Assembly (NCBI RefSeq): GCF_007859765.1
Contig: NZ_SIHJ01000001.1
Coordinates: 806,767 to 870,766 of the forward strand
Reading direction: 5' to 3'
DNA length: 64,000 nucleotides
Source of the DNA: Posidoniimonas corsicana
GTDB taxonomy: Bacteria > Planctomycetota > Planctomycetia > Pirellulales > Lacipirellulaceae
The translations under genes were made by a program, and so were the position numbers. Shown one piece after another: positions 10,753-18,571 of the stretch (its first letter is position 1; each line of letters starts with the position of its first letter). The notes below the pieces were generated by a model. The model saw nothing but the letters and a program-made list of their open reading frames with translations, was not told the DNA's origin and did no database searches.

Positions 10753-12104
10753 GGCACGGCGGCCCCTGTGGCGAACGGGATTCCCGTCGCCTCCGCGATG
10801 CCCTCCTCGATGACGTCCATCATGCGGTCGATCTCCGCCAGGCTGATCGCGAGCGGGGGCATCACGTACACCATGCCAGGCTGGGGCCGTATCCAGAGCC
10901 CGTGCTCAAGCGCGTACGCGGCCACCTGACGGCCCACCTGAGCGTCCGCCGTGTAGTCCGCCGCCGCGATGATGCCTGTCTGGCGGGCGTTGGTGACGTT
11001 TGGGTGCTCGGCCAGGCGGCAGAACCGTTCGCCGAGCCGTTCAACCTTGGCCGTGAGCATCTGGAGCGTGCGTTCGGACTCGAACAGGTCGAGGCAGGCC
11101 AGCGCGGCCGCGGCTGAGGCAGGGTTCCCGCAGAAGGTGTGGCCGTGGTACAGCGCCCGGCCGCTCGCGGCGTCCCCCAGGAACGCGTCGTACACCGCGT
11201 TGGTTGTGAGGGTTGCGGCCATCGGCAGGTAGCCGCCCGTGAGCCCCTTGCCCAGACAGAGGAAGTCCGGGGTCACCTGGTCGTGCTCGCAGGCGAACAT
11301 CCGACCCGTCTTGCCAAAGCCGACCGCCACCTCGTCCAGGATGAGCAGCACGTCATGCTTGGTGCAGAGCTCCCGCAGCCCGCCCAGGAAGCCGGGTGGG
11401 TGCATCACCATGCCGGCGGCGCACTGCACCAGCGGCTCGATCACCACCGCGGCCAGCTCGTGTGCGTGCTGGGCAATGAGCTTTTCGGTCTCCGCCAAGT
11501 AGTGGTCGCAGGCCGCCTCAGGCGCAACGCCTTCCGGCAGTTTGCAGCGGTCGGGGCCCGGGGCGTAGACCGCGTCGAACAGCAGCGGCTTGAACAGCGC
11601 GTGGAACTTGTCGATCCCGCCGACGCTCGCGGCGCCGATGGTGTCGCCGTGGTAGGCGGCGCCGAACGCCAGGAAGCGGGACTTGCCGGGCCGCGGCTGG
11701 GGGCACTGCTGCCAGTACTGGAAGGCCGCCTTCAACGCGACCTCGATCGCGGACGAACCATCGCTGGAGAACAGCACCCGGTCCAGGCCGGCCGGCGTGA
11801 GGTCGACCAGACGCTTGGCGAGCCGCACCGTGGTGTCGCAGCCCATCCCCAGCGAGGTGATGTGCGCGGCCCGCTGCAACTGCTCCACGACCGCCTGATT
11901 GATGGCCGGGTGCGCGTGCCCGTGCACGTTGCACCACATGCTGCTGGCCCCATCCAGGTAGCGGCGTCCGTCGGCGCCGATCAGCTCGCAGCCCTCGGCG
12001 GCGGCGATCACCAGCGGTTCGTACTCCTGCATCTGGGTGAACGAGTGCCAGAAGTGGTCCCGGTCCCAGGCGGCCAGCTGCTGGGCCGCGTCGTGGTCGC
12101 TCAT
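10749..12104 (-). CDS. bioA: Adenosylmethionine-8-amino-7-oxononanoate aminotransferase
   Basis: 451 residues, class III PLP aminotransferase. Residues near the N terminus (DRDHFWHSFTQM) match BioA, which uses the amino group of S-adenosylmethionine to make 7,8-diaminopelargonate in biotin synthesis. Visible motifs are DGASSMWCNVHGHAHP, SDGSSAIEVALK, YHGDTIGA, LDEVAVGFGKTG and the PLP-lysine region CLGKGLTGG. The ATG at 12104 overlaps the upstream stop as ATGA; an in-frame TTG at 12110 is less likely. No other bio genes are in the window. The gene is sandwiched by coupled overlaps between the SAM hydrolase and the amidotransferase. Confidence 0.93.
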   Translation of the reverse strand: MSDHDAAQQLAAWDRDHFWHSFTQMQEYEPLVIAAAEGCELIGADGRRYLDGASSMWCNVHGHAHPAINQAVVEQLQRAAHITSLGMGCDTTVRLAKRLVDLTPAGLDRVLFSSDGSSAIEVALKAAFQYWQQCPQPRPGKSRFLAFGAAYHGDTIGAASVGGIDKFHALFKPLLFDAVYAPGPDRCKLPEGVAPEAACDHYLAETEKLIAQHAHELAAVVIEPLVQCAAGMVMHPPGFLGGLRELCTKHDVLLILDEVAVGFGKTGRMFACEHDQVTPDFLCLGKGLTGGYLPMAATLTTNAVYDAFLGDAASGRALYHGHTFCGNPASAAAALACLDLFESERTLQMLTAKVERLGERFCRLAEHPNVTNARQTGIIAAADYTADAQVGRQVAAYALEHGLWIRPQPGMVYVMPPLAISLAEIDRMMDVIEEGIAEATGIPFATGAAVP

Positions 12105-12886
12105 CCCCAAACTACCTCTACGGGCGTTCCCACCGTCACGCCGAGCATGGCGGCGGCGCTGTCGTTCACAATGGCGAGCTCGAGCCGCTCGGTGGACCCC
12201 ACCAGGGCGATCAGCGTCATCTCGGGCTGGTCGCCGTAAGCCGTGAACAGGCCTATGGTTTGGTGCCCGTCGCAGAGCACCTGCACGGACTCGTCCCGCG
12301 GGGCTGATTCGAGCATGGAGCTGGTGATATTCGTGATCAGGTTGCCGAACGAGTCGACCTCGACCACTTCTCCCTGGATCCGTTCCCCCACGCGTTCCGC
12401 CCTTGGTTCGGGAAGCAATACTAGCTCGTCTATCGGTGGCCCCAGTGTATCAGGGCAGAGCCCCAAGCCCAACTTGGCCGCCACCGGCGCCATGATGTCC
12501 CGCCCGTGGAAAGTCGAGCTAACGTCGGGTAGCCAATGCTCCGGGTTCTCGATGGCCACTATCCTATGGGGCGGGTAGGACGCGGCCAAGCTTGTCAGCA
12601 GGCCGTTGTCGGGCAGCACAAACCGCCAGTCCCCCAGTTCCGCATACACAATCCGCCGCGAGGTGCCGACGCCGGGGTCCACCACGGCCACGTGGATCGT
12701 GCCCTTCGGGAACCATGGCGCCGCGGCGGCCAGCGCCTGGGCGCCATCCCAGACCGACTGCGCCGGGACGCTGTGCGACAGGTCTACCACCTGCGCATCC
12801 GGGTGGATCGTGGCGATGACCCCCTTCATCGACGCCACGTAGTGGCTGCCCTCTCCAAAATCGGTGGTCAGCGTGATCCAGGTCAT
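12101..12886 (-). CDS. SAM hydrolase / SAM hydroxide adenosyltransferase (DUF62 family)
   Basis: 261 residues, full length for the family that includes fluorinase/chlorinase and the more common SAM hydrolases, which convert S-adenosylmethionine plus water to adenosine and methionine. Motifs are TLTTDFGEGSHYV at the N terminus, DLSHSVP, VVDPGVGTSRR, FHGRDIMAPVAA and VDSFGNLITNI in the C-terminal beta-barrel domain. I see no insertion loop of the kind associated with the true fluorinase, so hydrolase activity is the better guess. It is the first gene of a coupled operon with bioA and an amidotransferase, pairing a SAM-cleaving enzyme with a SAM-using one. Confidence 0.9.
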   Translation of the reverse strand: MTWITLTTDFGEGSHYVASMKGVIATIHPDAQVVDLSHSVPAQSVWDGAQALAAAAPWFPKGTIHVAVVDPGVGTSRRIVYAELGDWRFVLPDNGLLTSLAASYPPHRIVAIENPEHWLPDVSSTFHGRDIMAPVAAKLGLGLCPDTLGPPIDELVLLPEPRAERVGERIQGEVVEVDSFGNLITNITSSMLESAPRDESVQVLCDGHQTIGLFTAYGDQPEMTLIALVGSTERLELAIVNDSAAAMLGVTVGTPVEVVWG

Positions 12887-13047
12887 GGTTGTTCAATGTA
12901 ACGCCCCGGCCACCGCTGCGTGCCGCAACAACCACCCATTCACTGACCATTGCCAACTCGTCGCGCGGATGTGCGCGCGCAACGCTCACTGAGGTGCGCC
13001 GAAAGTTTTTTTGACTTTTTTGCAACAAGCATCACAAGCAACCATCT

Positions 13048-13061
13048 AATCGCGCGCGATT
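13048..13061. repeat. Perfect 14-nt palindrome
   Basis: AATCGCGCGCGATT reads identically on both strands. Its position between divergent genes would suit a dimeric regulator site, but no regulator is adjacent, so function is not shown. Confidence 0.5.
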
Positions 13062-13092
13062 GAAGGTCACAACGACGCTTCGCGACGGCGCT

Positions 13093-13115
13093 GCGCGCGT
13101 CCTTAGCGCGCGTCC
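13093..13115. repeat. Two direct copies of GCGCGCGTCC, 13 nt apart
   Basis: GCGCGCGTCC occurs at 13093-13102 and again at 13106-13115, starting about 30 nt after the 14-nt palindrome. It could be part of the same regulatory region; GC-rich background could also produce it. Confidence 0.4.
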
Positions 13116-13365
13116 CAACGAAGTGGAACGAACCGCTCTAGTGCGCGCCGCGCGAAGGTAATTGGAAGGCTCAATGTTAGTAGAGCGATGCTCGAAACAG
13201 CTCGCGCAGCGGCACCCGGAAGGCGTTGCGGGCGCCCGGCGGGCGACCCGCCCCAGGGGCGCCGAAGGCCCGGCGACGCCGGTGTCCACCTGACGCAAAC
13301 CATTGCAAAATAGACACTTGCGCAATCGCCTTGCTTGTCGACGGGGGCACAGCCTACCATAGAAG

Positions 13366-13400
13366 TGACGCCAGAACGCGGCGTCAGCCCCCCTTTTTGG
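13366..13400 (+). terminator. Terminator- or attenuator-like hairpin upstream of the zincin-like gene
   Basis: Arms TGACGCC (13366-13372) and GGCGTCA (13380-13386) enclose a 7-nt loop and are followed by GCCCCCCTTTTT. On the plus strand this has the layout of an intrinsic terminator, but no plus-strand gene lies just upstream, so it may be a leader element of the gene at 13523. Confidence 0.4.
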
Positions 13401-13522
13401 CCGCCGGAGCGCGGCACGACGATGCGACGCTGACCTTGTCGGTCACTCCTTTTGGCTGGAAGCCTCGAGGGCCCCTCTGCATCGTCTGAGTGTGACCTTC
13501 GTTAACGCTCAAGCTACTTACC

Positions 13523-14233
13523 ATGAAGCATTACAGCAACGCTCGTGCCAAAACACCGAAGGCAGTCGCCCGAGGACGCAACGCGACCCCCGCTGCGCGC
13601 TTCAAACAACGCGCGCGGCCGCAGTCGCGGCGGTGCGTTGGCAGCCAAGACATCGCCCAGCCATTCAGCCCGCCAGAGGACTGGCACGAGCCGGTCGGCG
13701 ACGGCTCTCCCTACCGCGTGAAGGTGCAGGACCCCGGCAAGGGCTACCGCCACGTGGTGACCCCTCAGCAGGTCCGCGACCGCCTGGCCGAGCTCCCCGA
13801 GCGGTTTCTCGAAGGCCTGGAGCTTGTGCAGCTGTCGCGGGTTACCCGGAAGAAGCAGAGTTTTCCCTGCTACGGCATGCAGTGGGGCGCCACGCTCTAC
13901 CTCTACCCGCTGGAAGAGTCGCTAATCGAGACCTTCTACTCGCCGCCGGGGCCGGACACGGTGAATGAGTCGAAGATGTACGGCGGCCGTTGGGCCCAGC
14001 CCGAGCCGGGCGTGTGGACCCTGACCTGGACGGAGGAGACCGTCCGCGACTACTACCTCAACAACATCCTGATCCACGAGCTCGGACACCTGCTGGACGA
14101 GCGGAACTCGTCTTACACGGACCGGGAACGGTACGCCGAGTGGTTCGCCATCCACTACGGCTACCTGGCCACCGGCGGCCGGCAGAGCCGTCGGCCACGG
14201 CAAAAGGTGCGGCGGCGCCACCACGCGGGCTAA
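13523..14233 (+). CDS. Zincin-like metalloprotein with basic N- and C-terminal tails
   Basis: 236 residues; not a family I can name. The central region has HELGH (185-189) inside LNNILIHELGHLLDERNSS, then Glu206 in RYAEWFA 17 residues later, the layout of an HExxH zinc peptidase with a downstream Glu ligand. The first 40 residues are rich in Arg/Lys, and the last 17 carry RRPRQKVRRRHH, suggesting nucleic-acid or polyanion contact. There is no signal peptide, so a cytoplasmic location is likely. The ATG at 13523 has no strong ribosome-binding site. Both the peptidase and the nucleic-acid ideas are inference from motifs. Confidence 0.7.
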   Translation: MKHYSNARAKTPKAVARGRNATPAARFKQRARPQSRRCVGSQDIAQPFSPPEDWHEPVGDGSPYRVKVQDPGKGYRHVVTPQQVRDRLAELPERFLEGLELVQLSRVTRKKQSFPCYGMQWGATLYLYPLEESLIETFYSPPGPDTVNESKMYGGRWAQPEPGVWTLTWTEETVRDYYLNNILIHELGHLLDERNSSYTDRERYAEWFAIHYGYLATGGRQSRRPRQKVRRRHHAG

Positions 14234-14318
14234 CCCGCACCACGCAGGCTGGATTTGGCCTCGCGCCGGGGCGTCGATTAGAATCGGGGGGCGGCCCGCC
14301 CCTTCTCACCCCCAAAGC

Positions 14319-16232
14319 ATGGTCATGATCCGACCACTCAAGCGGAACACCCGCGCCGCCTGCGCGCTCCTAGCCTTCTTCTCGCTCTGCGCCACGCTAC
14401 CGGCGGCCACGCTCAGAGAGCAGCGGGACGACCTGCGCCGCGCCGCTACGCTGCTCAAGGCGTCGGCGCGGCTGGCAGAGCAGGGCCGCGGCGAGGACGC
14501 CCTCACTCAGTACGCCGAGGCCCAGGAAAAGGTCCTGGGGGTCGCCAAAGTGCTCGACCCCAAACTGCAGCGGACCTACGCCCGCGCGGCCGAGCAGATG
14601 GCCGAGACGCACAAGCTGCTGACCGCCCGCGGGCTGCAGCCGCCGGAACTGCCGTCGACCGACCCGGCGGCGCCGCAGGAAGCACAGGAGGCGCCAGGCC
14701 GACGAGGGCCCCAGCCCGAGATGGCCGGCGGCCGGTTCGACCGCGGCGACATCAGCTTCACCAACCAGGTGGCGCCGCTGCTGGTCGAGAAGTGCGGACG
14801 CTGCCACGTAGACGGCTCGCGCGGCAACTTCAACATGGCCACCTACAACAGCCTGATCCAGGGGTCGGAGACCGGGCGCGTGCTGGTGCCGGGCGAGGGG
14901 ACCGGCGGCGTGCTGATGGACAACCTCGAGTCGGGCTCGATGCCGCCCGGCCGCCCGCTCGCCCCGCAGGAGATGTCGCTCATCTCCCGCTGGATCACCC
15001 AGGGCGCGAAGTTCGATGGCGACAACCCCGACGCCAACCTGAAGAACCTGCAGCAGGGCTCGTCGGAGCCGATGGCCCCCGCCGCCAAGCCCGAGGCCAC
15101 ACGGGCCACCGGCGACGAGACCGTCAGCTTCGCCCTCGATGTCGCGCCGATCCTAATGGACCGCTGCGCGAACTGCCACGTGGCCGACAACCGCGGCCAG
15201 CTCCGCTTCGCCGCGTTCCAGCAGCTCATCGACTCGTCGACTCTCTCCCCCGGCGACCCCGCGCGCAGCGAACTGATACAGCGGCTCCTCCCCGACGCCG
15301 AACGCCGGATGCCGCAGGGGGGACCGCCACTCTCCGATGAGCAGATCGCGACCATCACCACCTGGGTCCGCGAGGGCGCGCGCTTCGACGGCCAGACCCC
15401 CACCGAGCCCCTGACCCGCAGCACCGCGTTCGTTAGGGCGGAGCGGGCCACGCCGGAAGAGCTGACCCAGATGCGGGAGCAGCTCTCGGCGGACAACTGG
15501 CGACTGGGCATCCCCGACGAGCAGGCGAGCCGCACCTCGAGCGACCGCTACCTGGTGGTCGGTTCACTCCCCGAGCAGCGTCTAAAAGAGATCGCCGCGG
15601 CGGCCGAGGCGACCACGTCCGCCATCCAGAAGAGCATGGGGCTTTCGCCGGGCGGGATGCTCGGCAAGGCCAAGCAGACGCTGTACGTGTTCGACCAGCG
15701 GATCGACTACGGCGAGTTCGTCCGCATGGTGGAGCAGCGGCAACTCCCCGACGACGCCGGCGGCCACGCCCGTTTCGACCCCGTGGACCCCTACGCCTGC
15801 CTCAACGTGCCGAGCGACCAGGACCCGATCGCCGACGCCGCGTTCGCCAAGCAGCTTGCTGCGCTGGTGATCGCCCAGCACAGCGGCGGCCGGGCGCCCG
15901 ACTGGTTTGTCGAGGGCGCCGCCCGCTACGCGGCGGGCAAGGCCAACCCCAAGGACCCGCGCGTCGAGCGGTGGGTCGACGGCCTTCGTTCGGCGGCGAC
16001 CGGCATGCGGCAGCCCACCTCCTTCATGACCGGCGACATGCCGCCCGCAGACGCGGGCGTCGTCAGCCTGCACTTCGTGGTCGGCATGGCCCGCAACAGC
16101 CGCGCGTTCAGCGGGCTGCTAGACGACCTTAGCGCGGGCGAGGAGTTCGACGCCGCGTTCGCGAAACGCTACAAGGCGTCGCCGCAAGACGTGGCGACCA
16201 AGTGGGCGGAAGCCCTGAAACGACGCGGCTGA
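14319..16232 (+). CDS. Exported protein with two PSCyt1-type cytochrome c domains and a degenerate peptidase-like C-terminus
   Basis: 637 residues with a signal peptide (hydrophobic about 12-30, ending LPAAT). Two planctomycete-type cytochrome c modules follow: heme motif CGRCH at 159-163 and CANCH at 283-287, each followed by a GSMPPGRP- or RMPQGGPP-type loop (possible axial Met) and ITQGAKFDG/VREGARFDG endings. The C-terminal part (about 410-637) resembles gluzincin-type peptidase domains (PDWFVEGAARYAAGK), but where HExxH would sit the sequence is IAQHSGG, so catalysis is doubtful. Electron transfer in the periplasm is likely. It converges on the SDR gene with a 2 nt gap. Confidence 0.82.
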   Translation: MVMIRPLKRNTRAACALLAFFSLCATLPAATLREQRDDLRRAATLLKASARLAEQGRGEDALTQYAEAQEKVLGVAKVLDPKLQRTYARAAEQMAETHKLLTARGLQPPELPSTDPAAPQEAQEAPGRRGPQPEMAGGRFDRGDISFTNQVAPLLVEKCGRCHVDGSRGNFNMATYNSLIQGSETGRVLVPGEGTGGVLMDNLESGSMPPGRPLAPQEMSLISRWITQGAKFDGDNPDANLKNLQQGSSEPMAPAAKPEATRATGDETVSFALDVAPILMDRCANCHVADNRGQLRFAAFQQLIDSSTLSPGDPARSELIQRLLPDAERRMPQGGPPLSDEQIATITTWVREGARFDGQTPTEPLTRSTAFVRAERATPEELTQMREQLSADNWRLGIPDEQASRTSSDRYLVVGSLPEQRLKEIAAAAEATTSAIQKSMGLSPGGMLGKAKQTLYVFDQRIDYGEFVRMVEQRQLPDDAGGHARFDPVDPYACLNVPSDQDPIADAAFAKQLAALVIAQHSGGRAPDWFVEGAARYAAGKANPKDPRVERWVDGLRSAATGMRQPTSFMTGDMPPADAGVVSLHFVVGMARNSRAFSGLLDDLSAGEEFDAAFAKRYKASPQDVATKWAEALKRRG

Positions 16233-16234
16233 AG

Positions 16235-17131
16235 CTACGCCGCCTTGCGGTCGACGAACTTGTCGCCAACCGACAGGCGAATCGCCTCGACCGGATCGGA
16301 CGACAGCGACTCGAGGTGGCGCCGCTTCTTGGCGATCTTGCGCCGCTCGCCCAGCCGGAGCGCCCAGTCCATGACGCCGGGCGCCAGGCACTTGATGCCG
16401 TACGTCAGCCGTGCAAACGGCTCTGCCACCACCCGTCGGCGGTTGCGAACAATCGCCCGCACCGCGTGCCGGGCGATCGACTCCGGGGTGGCGCACATGA
16501 AGCCGGGCGGCTTGCGGGTCTGTCCGCCGTCGACCATCGGCCGGGCGGAGCTAAACAGGTTGGTCTTCACGAACCCCGGGCAGAGCGCCGTGACGCCGAG
16601 CCCCTGACGGCCGTACTCCGCCCGCAGCGACTCACTGAAGCCCACCATCGCGAACTTGGAGGTGCAGTAAAGGGCCACCCGCGGCAGCCCCACCAGGCCC
16701 AGCACGCTGCAGACATTCAGCACATGGGCCTGCGGCCGGGCCAGCAACCATGGCAGCAGGCGGTGGGTCAGCGTGACCGGCCCCGCCAGGTTGGTGGCCA
16801 GCAGGTTGTCGCACTCGTCCGGGGGCATCTGATGGGTGATGCCGTAGAAGGTGATCCCGGCATTGTTCACCAGGATGTCGACGCCCGCCCACCGGTCGAC
16901 GGCGTGATCGACAAGCGACTCGACCTCCGCCGTCTGGCGGAGGTCGCACCGCATAGCTTCGGCGTTCACACCCAATGCCCCGGCCTCGGCGGCGACCGCC
17001 TGCAGGCCGACCTGGTTGACGTCGACCAGCAGCAGGTCCACCTTCTCCCGCGCTAGCCGCAGCGCGATCTCGCGGCCTATCCCCGAGGCGGCCCCGGTCA
17101 CTAGCGCTCGCTTGCCGGCCAGGTTTCGCAT
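16235..17131 (-). CDS. Short-chain dehydrogenase/reductase (SDR)
   Basis: 298 residues from the ATG at 17131 (MRNLAGKRALVTG); the frame extends further upstream but that part is the reverse of neighbouring coding sequence. Classical SDR signs are cofactor loop TGAASGIGR, NNAG, catalytic Ser in NVCSVLG and YCTSK (Tyr-x-x-x-Lys). DVN after the second strand (acidic residue) favours NAD(H). A C-terminal extension follows the Rossmann core (about 200-298). It lies 49 nt downstream of the halogenase-like gene, so it may act on the same metabolite. The substrate is unknown. Confidence 0.9.
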   Translation of the reverse strand: MRNLAGKRALVTGAASGIGREIALRLAREKVDLLLVDVNQVGLQAVAAEAGALGVNAEAMRCDLRQTAEVESLVDHAVDRWAGVDILVNNAGITFYGITHQMPPDECDNLLATNLAGPVTLTHRLLPWLLARPQAHVLNVCSVLGLVGLPRVALYCTSKFAMVGFSESLRAEYGRQGLGVTALCPGFVKTNLFSSARPMVDGGQTRKPPGFMCATPESIARHAVRAIVRNRRRVVAEPFARLTYGIKCLAPGVMDWALRLGERRKIAKKRRHLESLSSDPVEAIRLSVGDKFVDRKAA

Positions 17132-17180
17132 GGGTAGCTGCCGCTCGGGTTGGTTAACGGGCTTCTGCGCCGTTCTGCTG

Positions 17181-18284
17181 CTAGGCGGCCGGCGCCAGCA
17201 CACGCGAGAACTCGCCCCGCTCCAGCGCCTCGGCCGGGATGGTCCGGCTGAGATGGTGGCGGTCCTCGCCCCGCAGCAGGCAGACGCCCCACTTGTCCAG
17301 GTGGTACTTACCGCCGTTGTAGACGCTGCGATAGTACTTCTTATTGGGGTACGCCGCCACATTGGTTGGCGTGACCCGCAGGTTGAACGCCAGGCGGTGG
17401 CGGTTGGTGGTGTTGGGCGCCGAGCCGTGGATGCAACGCTCGGTGAAGATGATGAACTGCCCGGGCTTGCAGGGCACCTCGACGCACTCGGTCTCGTCCT
17501 CGGAGAAGTCGAGCTCGTAGGCCGCGTTGTAGAAGCCCTCCTTGCCGCCGAACTTGATCTTGCGGACCCGGTCGTGCGTCCCCTTGGCGAACCGCAGGGC
17601 GCCGTTCTCGGTGGTCGACTCGTCCACGGCCACCCAGACGGTGATCTGGAAGATCTCGTCGCGGTTGGCTGGGAAGATGGCGGGGTCCTGGTAATCCTCC
17701 ACCATGAAGGTGCTGGCCTGGTGCCACTGGATGGCCGGCGCGCCCGGTCCCTTGTAGAAGATCTGCGAGCGCCAGCAGTTGAGGTCGGGGCCCAGGATCT
17801 GGGCGACCCGCTCGGTGATGGCCGGGCTCTTCATGTAGTTCCACAGCCGCGGCATCTCGAAGTGCCGGTCGCGTGGCGTGACGAAGTTGTAGGTCTTGTT
17901 GACGCGGTTCTCGATGGCCAGCAGGTCGGCCTTGAAGTCGAGCATCTGCTCGCGGCTGAACGCGTCGAACGGTCCGGCGAAGCCGTTGGTGTAGAAGCCC
18001 TTGAGCTGCTCCTGGCTCATCCGGAACTCGGGGGCGACGTCGGCCTTCGGCTCGATCTTCGCCGGCATCTTGAAGGTGCACGGCTGATCGATGAAGGCGC
18101 TGGTCAGCCCGCTGCCGATCAGCTCGCGGAACATCGAGTAGTCCCAGTTGTTGACGATCGCCTTGATGTCACGCGGCAGGATGTTGCGAGGCAGCCCCGA
18201 AGCCTTGTAGGCCATCAGGCCTCCAAGCCCAGCGCACAGCGGCATCCGCTGCCAGAAAGGACGGACTTTGGGGTGCATGTTCAT
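17181..18284 (-). CDS. SyrB2-like Fe(II)/2-oxoglutarate enzyme with HxA iron motif, putative aliphatic halogenase
   Basis: 367 residues from the ATG at 18284, with AGGAG about 8 nt upstream. It belongs to the phytanoyl-CoA dioxygenase superfamily and reads close to SyrB2-type chlorinating enzymes: CWRSQIFYKGPGAPAIQWHQASTF, then ITVWVAVDESTTENGALRF, then KPGQFIIFTERCIHGSAPN, then GGKYHLDKWG. The proximal iron motif is His188-Gln189-Ala190 where hydroxylases have HxD/E; the distal ligand is His286, and Arg297 should bind 2-oxoglutarate. In SyrB2 the same Ala vacates a site for chloride. By family logic this would halogenate an unactivated carbon. There is no signal peptide, carrier protein or NRPS nearby; an SDR follows after 49 nt. 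A non-halogenating oxygenase or an inactive homologue remains possible. Confidence 0.8.
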   Translation of the reverse strand: MNMHPKVRPFWQRMPLCAGLGGLMAYKASGLPRNILPRDIKAIVNNWDYSMFRELIGSGLTSAFIDQPCTFKMPAKIEPKADVAPEFRMSQEQLKGFYTNGFAGPFDAFSREQMLDFKADLLAIENRVNKTYNFVTPRDRHFEMPRLWNYMKSPAITERVAQILGPDLNCWRSQIFYKGPGAPAIQWHQASTFMVEDYQDPAIFPANRDEIFQITVWVAVDESTTENGALRFAKGTHDRVRKIKFGGKEGFYNAAYELDFSEDETECVEVPCKPGQFIIFTERCIHGSAPNTTNRHRLAFNLRVTPTNVAAYPNKKYYRSVYNGGKYHLDKWGVCLLRGEDRHHLSRTIPAEALERGEFSRVLAPAA

Positions 18285-18483
18285 CGAGTAGACTCCTGCA
18301 ACTCGCAAGGGGGATGGGGCTCTGACCAACCGGACACGCTCCCGCCATCCATTGGCAAGATATTCCGGTTAGCAAGAGTTATCGGATAATCCCGAGCAGG
18401 AGATTAACGGGCAAGGCCAATACGAGATCGAATCTCGGAAACCGCGGCGATAGCAATGCCAGCAGCCGCCCGCGCACACAAGC

Positions 18484-18530
18484 AGCCCAGCAGAGCGGCG
18501 CCGCTGCACGGCGGCCGCCCTTGCTGGGCT
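18484..18530 (-). terminator. Hairpin downstream of the fused PEP-CTERM gene
   Basis: Arms AGCCCAGCA (18484-18492) and TGCTGGGCT (18522-18530) enclose a GC-rich loop that can fold further. It lies about 40-90 nt past the stop of the minus-strand PEP-CTERM gene. No long T-run follows, so termination strength is uncertain. Confidence 0.4.
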
Positions 18531-18571
18531 GTCTGCCCCAAAGGTCGAATTCTCTTTGAGCAGGCGCGGGC

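Larger units (their letters stand above)
12887..13522. other. 636 nt intergenic region with palindrome, direct repeats and a leader hairpin
   Basis: No convincing gene. It separates divergent transcription units (SAM hydrolase on minus, zincin-like gene on plus). It holds a T-rich tract (13005-13021), a perfect 14-nt palindrome, two 10-nt direct repeats 13 nt apart and a terminator-like hairpin, listed separately. Open frames crossing it are arginine-rich and have no recognisable domains. Confidence 0.6.

Noticed and set aside
12101-12886. A fluorinase or chlorinase in the DUF62 gene
   Set aside because: The sequence matches SAM hydrolases and shows no fluorinase-type insertion loop.
13032-13325. 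A small Arg-rich open frame in the 12.9-13.5 kb gap
   Set aside because: It overlaps the repeats, shows no domain and has no ribosome-binding site, so I treat the stretch as regulatory.
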